Below, piece after piece: positions 1-48,000 of a stretch of 64,000 nucleotides of DNA. A program made the translations under genes and the position numbers. Numbering within the stretch: the first letter of the stretch is position 1; each line of letters starts with the position of its first letter. The stretch covers positions 20,753,655 to 20,817,654 of the forward strand of contig NC_091137.1 in NCBI RefSeq assembly GCF_041381155.1. The letters are read 5' to 3'. The notes under the pieces are model-generated. The model was given only the letters and a program-made list of their open reading frames with translations, did no database searches and had not been told where the DNA came from. Origin of the DNA: Argopecten irradians. Lineage: Eukaryota > Mollusca > Bivalvia > Pectinida > Pectinidae.

Positions 1-57
1 TCTTCATTTATTTGATTTTTTCCATCGTCAGTGGCGTAGGAAGATGAAACGTAATGG

Positions 58-116
58 CGGGGGGGGGGGGGGGCAAAGGTCCTCAAATATTTCGTACACC
101 CCCCCCCCCCTCCCCT
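58..116. repeat. G-run and C-run low-complexity tract
   Basis: A run of about 15 G is followed, after a short spacer, by a run of C with interrupted CT-rich sequence. The tract could fold into G-rich structures or may be a homopolymer-length artefact. No coding signal is seen here. Confidence 0.8.
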
Positions 117-150
117 CTCGCGCGAGAGAGATACTTGATATACTTTTTTA

Positions 151-197
151 TATATCATCAGAGATTTAAATAGTTATATTTAAATCTCTGATATCAT
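151..197. repeat. Short AT-rich inverted repeat (hairpin)
   Basis: The arm CAGAGATTTAAATA is followed a few bases later by its near-perfect reverse complement TATTTAAATCTCTG, flanked by ATATC on both sides. It is a perfect-looking hairpin of about 17-20 bp with a loop of a few bases. It may be a remnant of a miniature element or a simple palindrome. Nothing nearby suggests a regulatory role. Confidence 0.6.
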
Positions 198-299
198 TGC
201 ATGTATTCCTTGCACACATCTATAGACAGTGGCGTCGCTAACAGGGAATTAATGAATACGCAAATTAGCGTGCCGAGTTTGGGGGGTCCGGGGTATCCC

Positions 300-790
300 C
301 TGGAAAAATATTTACGATTTAGAATAACTGAAATGAGCTTTTGGGTGTTTGTGGGGTTTGGGGTCACCCCCGGGAAAAAAAATACAATTTAGAATGGCTG
401 AGATGAGTTTTACAATGCATTTTGTTGAAATTGCGAGCGCCGCAGGCGCGAGATTTTGGTGTTTGTTGGGTGCGGGATCCCGGGGAAAAATTTACAATTT
501 AGAATGGATGAGATGATTTTTACGATGCATTTTGTTGAATTTGTGGGCGCCAAAGGCGCGAGATTTTGGTGTTTGTGGGGTCCGGTGGTCACCCTCGGGA
601 AAAAAAATTACAATTTAGAATGGCTGAGATGAGTTTTATGATGCATTTTGTTGTATTTGCGTGCACCGAAGGCGAGAGATTTTGTTGTTTTGGGGGGTCC
701 TGGGTTCTCCCATCGGGGAAAAAAAATTACGATTTAGAATGGCTGAGATGAGTTTTACGATGTATTTTGATGAATTTGCGAGCACCGTAA
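300..790 (+). repeat. Tandem repeat, unit about 112-121 bp, about 4 copies
   Basis: The segment TTTAGAATGGCTGAGATGAG recurs near 390, 500, 616 and 737, each time followed by a GATGCATTTTGTTGAATTTG-like stretch and a GGGGTCC...GGGAAAAA stretch. Short open frames in it (FRMAEMSF...) exist only because of the repeat, and they end at different stops in each copy. I do not recognise the family. It may be a tandemly amplified piece of a dispersed repeat. From 790 to 950 nothing else is seen. Confidence 0.75.
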
Positions 791-949
791 TCAACAAAGA
801 ACGTCTGCTGTTGATTTTAAACCTGTTTGAACGGTCAGTGTTGTAAATGACCGGCTTAATAAGTATCTAAAACATCGATTTCTACTCAACCGGAAACTTA
901 TTCGATGTTCGCTCAGTCAGAAAACTAGCGTAATGTTGTTGTGAAGTGG

Positions 950-1112
950 GTTACGTTTTAATTCTACGTGTACTCCAAAGTAGATGTAGAATCACGTGTA
1001 AAATTAATCGTTACTTCGCTGCACGTAAAGTTACGACCTTTAGTGAAACACGTTTTAGACGTAACTTACGTCTACGTTTACGTCTACGTGTAGACTTACG
1101 ACCTTTAGTTGA
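950..1112. repeat. ACGT-rich palindromic repeat (MITE-like)
   Basis: The words ACGTGTA, TTACGTCTACG and GTTACGACCTTTAGT recur on both strands. TTACGACCTTTAGT appears twice, near 1032 and 1105. The nested short inverted and direct repeats are typical of a miniature inverted-repeat element or a subterminal-repeat fragment. No transposase-like sequence is present. The following 650 bases (about 1115-1775) are AT-rich and hold nothing I can support. Confidence 0.45.
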
Positions 1113-1778
1113 AACTCAGTCCTGATCGTTGTATAAGTTATTTAAGCTATGCGTTAGGCCTAATGCAGACTTTAATAAAAGTAACTTATTTGCAGTTTAC
1201 CGCCGAATTTTTTTTTCTCTCTATCAAAAACAGGAGCAGACGAATTATACATTTTTGTAGTATTTTTTTCTTCAGTAACACAATGCAAGTTACTTACTTA
1301 TATCATTACCACCATTGAAAAGTTTGAGCTTCTTATTTTACTCAAGATAAAAATAATAAAAATAATAAATTGCGTCCCGAAAAAAATCCATGACATTGAC
1401 ATTTTATATGGAATGAAGCACTGATTGTGCATGCACCAAAAGCAAAAAACAAATTTATTTTATATGTATTTTTTTTTGTTTCAATTTTAGACACATATAT
1501 ACAGTACACGATTAAAAGTCAGTTATAGCTTAACTGATGAGAATCGTTCGTCGGCGGGCGGTGGATTTAATTAATTAATTTATCTGAAATAATTCTGAGA
1601 AATGCTAGTATCTTTTTAACAACTTAATCGGTGGACTTTGAGTTAATTGGTAAATTTGGTATTAACGACGCAAAAAACTCATTACTTAAACAACCCCAGA
1701 ATTACACAAATGAAATTTAATTGAGAAGAATGAAGACCTGGAACCCAATGTTACCAGACATAGAAACGCAATATTAAT

Positions 1779-2284
1779 ACCAGAAATATATACACAGAGA
1801 TTGGAAACTCCTTTTTTTTGTCTTTGTTGACAGGCAGAGGGACCTCCGGTTTATAGGCATTTTGCCTTGGCTAACTACTTTTAAGTGTATTCTTTTAAAC
1901 ATGATACTTTTGCATCAACACAAAGTTTTAACATTATATCTTGGTTTGATGTGATCAGTTTTCCCGATTGATGTTATATAATATGAATTTTTGAAAGCAC
2001 GAAAATAAGCAATTTTACCTGGTTTTTCGAAAATCAGGCATTCAAAACCGGAAGTGCATTTGTTTAATTAATAAATAAGTTAAAAACATTATTTTTTTTC
2101 TATCCAAAATCGTAACTCACACCATCTGAAAATTACTGAACTTGTACAACATATCAAAGTAATTTTTTTTTATATTCAACTATTTAAGAGTTTATCAAAA
2201 AAACCTAAGCACATACCGAGGTACATCTGCCGATCGTAAAATTGGAGGAGTTGCCAATCTCTATGTATATATGTTTCTGTTAAT
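1779..2284. mobile_element. Inverted-repeat element of about 500 bp (MITE-like)
   Basis: The left end (CAGAAA...TATATACACAGAGATTGG, then AACTCCT) is matched in reverse complement by the right end (AGGAGTTGCCAATCTCTATG, then TATATATGTTTCTG), giving terminal inverted repeats of about 30 bp. The interior is AT-rich and non-coding. The size and lack of an ORF fit a non-autonomous DNA transposon. Target-site duplications are not clear, so the exact ends and the superfamily are open. From 2285 to about 2870 I see only an A-run and AT-rich unique sequence. Confidence 0.55.
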
Positions 2285-2869
2285 ACTCAGATAAAGAAAC
2301 TGTAAAAAAAAAAAAAAAAAATAATAATAAAAAAATCTGAAAATTAGGGTGTGGTATAATATTAAAATCACAGTTACATAACCATTATTTACATGAAATA
2401 GAAAAGGTCTGTACCTGGACACCAGTCTTTGTACGTTTATGCATGGTTGAATGAACGCCAACTTTAGCTGCTGTGCTGTCATGATCTGTACATTTCGATT
2501 ATCGGGCGTGTCTCAGTATCACCATACCGGTGTGAAAGTTCCGTGGATGTTTTAAACAATAACCAAATATCTTCATTTCGTGGATTGAATCATGGATAAT
2601 AAAATTAAAGTTCTTGTCGTGGAAGGATAGAATTTGACTGACCGGTTCCTGAAGATGTGCACGCCAAATAGTTTCGCTGCGAAGTTTGATTAGTGTGTAA
2701 TACGACTTTACAAAGGGAATCTAAGAAACAAGCTGATAATGAAAGGTTGATATCAAAACGTTTCAGATGGTAAAGACTTAAGCAACTAGTCTTTCTGGAC
2801 CTTGCGGATAATTGACCAAGTGATACATAGTTAGCATTGGATTACGTTAATGAGTTACAAAAGTTATTT

Positions 2870-3925
2870 ACAGGTAAGAACCGTACATTAGATACCACAG
2901 GGATATAACTGGTAAGAACAGTAAAAAGCCATAACAAGTAAGAACTGTAATTGACTGTTTACATATAGAAACCGTAATTAGCTATAACATGTAACAAACG
3001 TAGTTAGCCTACATGTACAGGTAAGAATCATAATTAGTTACTGAATGTATTCAGATTTATTTCATTCCTTGGATAATTTCGGTCCATAAATTATATGACG
3101 ACAAGTTACAATAATCAAATGTACATGAGAAACGAAGAGTGAATAACATTTTGTACGTAATATTTCATAGTTAGCTATAAACACGTAATAATCGTGATTA
3201 GCTATAACACGAACCGTATTTAACTATAACACGTAAGAACATTTAACTATAAACATGTATACAACCGTAATTAATATAACACGTACAGAACCGTTAGCTA
3301 TAAACGTAAGAACCGTAATTAGCTATAACACGTGAACCGTATTTGCTATAACACGTATAAACCGTAATTTAACTTCACACGTAATAACGTACGCTATAAC
3401 ACGTAAAGAACCGTATTTAACTATAACACGTAAGAACCGTATTTAGCTATAACACGTATAGATTAACGTATTTAGTACAACACGTAAGAACCGTATTTAG
3501 CTGATAACACGTATAACAAACGTAACCGTAATTGGCTATAACACGTAAGAACCGTATTTAGCTATAACACGTATAACCGTAATTGGCTATAACACGTAGA
3601 ACCGTAATTTGGCTGTAACACGTATACAACCGTAATTGGCTATAAACGTAATACCGTTATAACACGTAAGTACCGTAATTGGCTATAACACGTAAGAACC
3701 GTAATTGGCTATAAACACGTATTTAGCTATAACCGTATACAACCGTAAATTGGCTATAAACACACGTATTTACTATAACCGTATACAACCGTAATTGGCT
3801 TAACACGTAAGAACCGTAACACGTAAGAACCGTAATTGGCTTTAACACGTAAGAACCGTATTTTAGCGTATAACGTAACGTATGAACACGTATTAACAGT
3901 ACTTTGCTAAACCGTAATTCACAGC
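2870..3925. repeat. Minisatellite, unit about 26 bp, about 40 irregular copies
   Basis: The unit is close to CGTAATTGGCTATAACACG followed by TAAGAAC. It first appears as diverged copies with spacing of about 40-60 bp (2870-3030), then as a denser array from about 3160. Copies differ by many one- to three-base gains and losses, and a TTAG/TTGG variant alternates along the array. No frame stays open. The indel style matches the noisy mucin repeats downstream, so part of the variation may be sequencing error. From 3925 to about 4690 no feature is visible. Confidence 0.8.
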
Positions 3926-4688
3926 TACGTAATAAGTCTATGTAATTTGATATTTATATAAAATTCAATTAGAATTCCAATACTGTTAAAGAGCCACTTT
4001 CGTCGTCCAGTTAAAGAAATGTAACTGGAATTTATGGAATTGCAAATCTTAGATACTGATTTTACTTTTCGTCGACTTTTTCTTTAAACACTTATGTACG
4101 CTTAACAACAAGTTTAAGATTGAAGCAAAAAATAAAAACATTGCTAATTAGGCCAAATTGTCAAGTTTCAAAGCGGTATTTTTACATCCTATTTTAAAAC
4201 TCGCCTAAAAAGGTATATTAGGACAAAACCTTTAAAAACGAAACATGGTATGCCATAGATTGTGTAATATATCAAAAAGACTTTTCATATCAGTTAAACA
4301 AATACTACTATCGCAAAATCAATCATTCAAGTTTATTTTTATTGTTCTTAATAAGATAAGTTATCGACATGTAGATATATGCAGTTGTTACTGACCTATA
4401 TATATATACACACACACATGGCGTTCAAATCAGTATGTATTTATTGAAATTGTATATGATTGAAGACATATCATAAAACGTATTAAATTCAATGTAAACG
4501 GAATCTATCAATAAGTCCTCCCCTTCCCAAGCATCAGTACATGATCATTGTGTATTGTATAACGACTTTAAAACTGTATATTTTTTGTGAAAATAATATA
4601 CGAGTTTAGTGATTGAAATCATTTCACTCAGTTACACCACAGTCGACATAGGACAGTAAACTTAGGTCATTGGGCTATTTTAATTCAG

Positions 4689-4948
4689 TAGGTGGGGATT
4701 TAACTAGGACGTAGTAAAATCCACATAACTGTGCCCTGTTCCTTAGAACGTTATGGAGTGGCATTTTGTACAATGATCGTAAAATAACGCGACGATACAT
4801 TCGTGAGATAGAGAGACGGAATGTTGTGCTGTTACGCCTAGGCACTGTACTAGTAACCATGGTCATTTTATACCTATATCTCATCACAAAGTCGGGTTCT
4901 AATGATGGAGCGGTTACATATCTAACAACTGCCAACTATCTAAACTGA
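4689..4948 (+). CDS. Doubtful small ORF or orphan exon with one membrane segment
   Basis: An open frame ends at a TGA at 4946-4948. Its useful part reads as a basic segment (DRKITRRYIREIERR), then a hydrophobic stretch (LGTVLVTMVILYLYLI) and a short polar tail, which is the layout of a type II membrane anchor. There is no in-frame ATG before the hydrophobic stretch, so it would need an upstream exon. CCTGTTCCTTAG just before 4747 could be an acceptor. It has no match I recognise and lies alone between non-coding stretches. It could equally be chance, and the minus strand is also open across it. Confidence 0.18.
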
Positions 4949-5302
4949 TTTACATTAGCAAGTTTTTAATTTGTCAAACTTTAATTTCTAAGACATGTGG
5001 AATATGTAATTGTAGACTGTGTGCCGATAGTAGACTAGCTGCGATATTATTGCTTAAAAGACTTCTAAACAGATGGCAAATTTAGTAGATATTCTAAAAA
5101 CGTAGAAGAAACGTCAACCATGAAATGTGAAGTAGACAAAGCTGTTTATGACAAAATGTATACAATATACAGTGTATTTCATTTCAAATAAAGGAACATC
5201 TACACGTATCTATATACATAATCTGATGCAGAAACTTGAAGAAGACTTGGAAGTCCAAAATAAGACATGGGGATGTGGATGGTGGTGAGGGAGCCTCTGT
5301 AT

Positions 5303-5357
5303 GCCCCCCCCCCCCTGCCCCTCCCCCCCCTGCCCCTCTGCCCCTGCCCCCTCTGTC
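5303..5357. repeat. C-rich low-complexity tract
   Basis: Alternating C-runs and CTG/CCT words (TGCCCCTCCCC-like) span about 55 bases. The Pro-rich peptide this encodes on the plus strand is a by-product of the composition. From 4950 to 6430, apart from this tract, the sequence is AT-rich and unique with no exon I can support. It is probably the intron or 5' flank of the mucin locus. Confidence 0.75.
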
Positions 5358-6411
5358 CCATGCCTCCCCTCAATGTCACCTAGTTCTTGTAAGCTTTACT
5401 GACCGGGGGAGTACACTTTAATGTGTTATTTAAACCTAAGGATTACTACACTGATAGATCCAAGTTTCACGCTTCACAGTACAATATAAATATTACTATT
5501 GCAACTTGAACGATCATTGGATTTTTATATATCTAATATTAATTCGTTTATTCATTCTTGTCAATTCATTGCTCAAATGGTAACAACATTGTAAAATAAA
5601 CAACTACACATTACGAGGCACTGTATACACAACTATATACTACAAACCACCCTATTTTCGGGATGATTGGATTAAATTAACGTTTCCATGACCTTTTGTA
5701 TGCAATTAATTTTCGCGAATTCTAATGGACCGTGAAATTGTGCTCATTGTACAAGTTCATAACATAGCACACTATTTAGATTAACCATTCCATAAGTTGA
5801 TGGTTAACATTGATAAATTGACTAAAATGTATTTTATTGTATTGTGACATTCTATTTGTCTATTAAAACATACGTTAAAGTGATTCTTCTTCTTTCAATG
5901 TTAAAGATTAAAAGAGATAAAAGAGATAAAAATGATAAATCAAGAGATCTATATATAAACATTTTGATTCCCACCAGGCCTATTATAATTAATTCTTTTT
6001 ATATTCATTTTTGTCCATAACATATTGAAAATGTGTATTCAAGTACCACAATAACACTAGTAGCAGGATTTTATGCATTCATCTTGTAATTTATTTAAAA
6101 TTATCTTATCAAAACTTCGTAATAGGGGAAAACTATGACAATGACGGATTTTACAAAGGACTACGACATTTCCGTTGAATAAAATCCTACTTATAATAAA
6201 AAGAGTATTTAAAAAATGGAGGGTACATAGTGCGAAATTACACCGTTTTAAAACGATGGAACACTGCCATTTTGATTTATCAAAAGAGGATCTAATATTT
6301 GCAAACTTATCTTTCGTTGATTTTCTGTATTATATATGTAGGTGGCTTCAAGGAACATGAGGACTATGGGGGAATAGATATGGAATGTGGATGTTTTATC
6401 TGCCTTCCATA

Positions 6412-6432
6412 TATTGGTTTGTTCCTTCCCAG
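6412..6432 (+). promoter_or_regulatory. Probable 3' splice site opening the mucin repeat exon
   Basis: A pyrimidine-rich stretch, TTGGTTTGTTCCTTCCCAG, ends at 6432 directly before TG ATG TCA ATG ACC ACA. That sequence runs in frame into the first 28-aa repeat (PTHPMGGMMSPTHATT). The reading frame has a stop at 6375-6377, so the repeat region must be entered by splicing or by an internal start. This acceptor gives a phase-1 junction. The upstream signal-peptide exon expected for a secreted mucin was not found. Confidence 0.5.
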
Positions 6433-44556
<38,124 letters not shown>

Positions 44557-44566
44557 NNNNNNNNNN
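44557..44566. other. Assembly gap (10 N)
   Basis: Ten N separate the mucin repeats from unique sequence that carries the 3' part of ZER1. A round 10 is normally a placeholder, so the true distance is unknown. Both neighbouring genes are incomplete at this point. Confidence 0.98.
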
Positions 44567-44908
44567 CAATAACATTACAAAGGTCCTAGAAATATCCCAA
44601 ACAAGTTGTGAATTAAAGGTCAAGTTGACAACCTCTTGCCAGTTTACCGCAAACTTTTTCTATACTGAACTGATTTACAAGAGAATGTACAACAAATATG
44701 ATTTGGTACACAGGCACTATAACTGCCTTTAAAACAGTATAGAAAGACAGTATAGAGTGTAGAGCGCTCACTGTTAACCAGAATGTTGTCATTGAAAAAC
44801 AAGTTGACAAAATGTGTACATTAATTTACAGTAATTGCTTTCCCTATCTTCATATCTAGGAGTTCTATAAATAGATCTGACAGACAACAGGCTGCACTGG
44901 ACCAGTAC
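44567..44908. other. Intron tail of zer1 next to the gap, no exon seen
   Basis: The next exon should encode a segment like SFEPILRLLP. On the minus strand this stretch shows no such frame; the two small ORFs here (44613-44810 and the readthrough of the last exon) do not match the family. It is probably intron leading into the gap. Confidence 0.5.
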
Positions 44909-45097
44909 CTGTAATTGATATTTCGGCTGCAGTTGATTGGCCACCTCTCTATGGCGTTGGTCAATCTGTCAATAACTTCATCCCGAGCAGGACAGCTGAT
45001 CGTCCAAGCATCAGGGCCATCAGACATGAGGTGAGAAAAGATCCCTGCTGCATTGTAACTAACCTCTATCCCATCACTTTTGGAGTCCAATAAATTA
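44909..45097 (-). CDS. zer1: zer1 exon 14 (last one present)
   Basis: Acceptor TCTTGCAG is followed by S-NLLDSKSDGIEVSYNAAG and then HLMSDGPDAWTI. The exon ends at NINY plus AG, with donor GTACTG. It enters in phase 2 and leaves in phase 2, matching the ARM region of ZER1 up to the conserved NINYRS. The donor is the weakest in the gene. Readthrough would add about 30 unrelated residues to a stop at 44821. Confidence 0.85.
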
Positions 45098-48000
45098 CTG
45101 CAAGAATATAACACAGCATTGATGAGTCTCTGATATGCACAAATTTTTATTTTTTATAAGTATAAGGTTTTGTTGTTTGCTGGTCGGCAAAGAGTCTTGC
45201 CTCTGGCTGACCAGCTTAACTAAGCCAAGGCATATATGTCAATGAAATAGATCAATTCCTGAACAGTCTCAATCGAACATTAAAACGGTTTGCAAAATGA
45301 AGAATTACCTGAACATGGTAATGTATTCTGGATCCATCAACTTTGGACGTAGGAATTTCACTTCTGCTATATTACCCTGTAAAAGTTCAATGAGAAATAA
45401 ATAGGTGTAGGACTTTCACTCACTGTTTTACCCCGGTGCAGATAATTGAGCAATACAAATGTGTAGGAATTTCAGCTATATTATTTGTAACAATTTTTTT
45501 TGTGATTTAAATTTTAAATGCTTGCTGTAGGTCAGAGGTTAAGATGCAGTCCCAGTGGACAACTGTTCACAATGTTACCATAAAGAATCTAGGATGAAAT
45601 ATATCAACCTTTTATAGATCAATGGTTAAATACTAGGGATGGATAAATACACAGCGACTAGAGACCTCCAAAATCATGAAATGGCCTAAGTCTAAAACGG
45701 TCTTAAGTTTAGACTTAGCCAATTACAGATAATGCTATAATGATTTTTGATTGGCTAAGCAAAATCTTTCTGTTTCATGATCCTGGGGCGAGGGGAGTCT
45801 TCAATTACTTTGTTGGTACTTACCATTAGGCCCATCATGTTCCTGAGTAATTCAGGTTTGTCCACAAATCTCTGAAATTGAGACAACAAAATACTTCAAA
45901 TCTAATATCTTGACCAAAACTACAGCTGGAATCGATTTGAATATAAACTTTTAGGTATCAGGTACATGTGGATACTCTCACCTGTAGACAATCCTTAAAT
46001 AGATCCATACCGCCATTGTTCATGAACTTCTCACAGTTGGCAGCTGTTTCATCTACAATTTATAGACAACATTTTGAAACTTGCTAACTAATAATTATAA
46101 TAATGATCAATTTAACATGTACAGCAAACAAGTAAAACAAGACAACCTGCATCATACATATTTTCTGCATGCATAGTAAAACATTCTTAAAATATAGTTA
46201 AGCTGATATATTTCTCATATCTGACACTGATCTACACTACAGAAGCCAATACATGTAACTTTGACATTCAAGAGTGATATTTAGACTTAACTGTGACATT
46301 CCAGAGAGATATCTAGACTTAACTGTGCCATTCCAAAGAGATATCTAGACTTAACTGTGCCATTCCAGAGAGATATCTAGACTTAACTGTGCCATTCCAG
46401 AGAGATATCTAGACTTAACAGTGTCATCCCAGAGAGATATCTAGACTTAACTGTACCATTCCAGAGAGATATCTAGACTTAACTGTGCCATCCCAGAGAG
46501 ATATCTAGACTTAACTGTGCCATTCCAGAGAGATATCTAGACTTAACTGTGCCATCCCAGAGAGATATCTAGACTTAACTGTGCCATTCCAGAGAGATAT
46601 CTAGACTTAACTGTGCCATCCCAGAGAGATATCTAGACTTAACTGTACCATTCCAGAGAGATATCTAGACTTAACTGTGCCATCCCAGAGAGATATCTAG
46701 ACTTAACTGTACCATTCCAGAGAGATATCTAGACTTAACAGTGCCATCCCAGAGAGATTAGGGCTGTTCCAGCAAAACATATATGGCACCAAGGGAAGGC
46801 ACTTTAAAAAATAGTATGTGCCATGGTGGGTTCAAAATAAAATCTCTTCTGTGGGGGTCTATCTGAAGCACTTTTTGATATAATATGCAAAATTTTTGTT
46901 TTATAATGTTGCTGTCAGTCATCCTGACTACAAAAATAACTGTTGAGAAAATTTTTAATTTCTGACAATATTAATGTGTTGTTCATTTTCAATAAAAATC
47001 AATTATTTTATTTTCTGGGTGTTTTGATATAAAAATGAGAGAACATCTATCTAAAACATATTATATTCATTCAAACTTGTCAATGGTACAGAGAAACATT
47101 GGATTAGTTTGGGCAAATTACTGTTGTCATCAACAGATCTTTATTTAAATTCACTGGTACAGTGTACTAAGTCGAGGAAAAAGTAGCAATTCACAAGCTT
47201 AAGTGTGAATGTCCAGATGTCTACTCTTGCATTGCGCTTGTGAAGCACTTTGGTATCTTTAGTAGAATCTCCACTGGTTCTACGAGGATTGTACCTTTTA
47301 GTAATAAATGCAGCACATCAAAAAATAGTTCACTGCACCATATACAGTGCAATTTTGTCCTGGGACTCTTCAGTGATGCTAGAAATCAAAATATGTAAAT
47401 CCAAAAAGATGTTGGAGCAAAATAAAAAATAAAATCGCTTCTATGCCATGGTCACGTTCACAAAAAAATTGATATGGGGTTGGGGTTGGGTTCCAACAAC
47501 ATTGAAATATGCTTCTATCCGTGAGTCTCCCAATTTCAAAGTACCTTCACCCCTACCAGATATGTTTTGCTGGCAAAGCCCTTAGACTTAACTGTGCCAT
47601 TCAAGTGTGATATTTAGACTCAACTGGGACATTCCAGAGAGATATCTAGACTTAACTGTGACATTACAGAGAGATGTCTAGACTTAACTGTGCCATTCAA
47701 GACAGATATTTAGACTTAACTGTGCCATCCCAGAGAGATATTTAGACTTACCTAACTGTGACATTTTGGAGAAATATTTACTTAACTGTGACATTCAAGA
47801 GTGATATTTAGACTCAACTGGGACATTCCAGAGAGATATCTAGACTTAACTGTGACATTACAGAGAGATGTCTAGACTTAACTGTGCCACTCAAGAGAGA
47901 TATTTAGATTTAACTGTGCCATCCCAGAGAGATATTTAGACTTACCTGACTGTGACATTTTGGAGAAATATTTACTTAACTGTGACATTTCGAGGAGATT

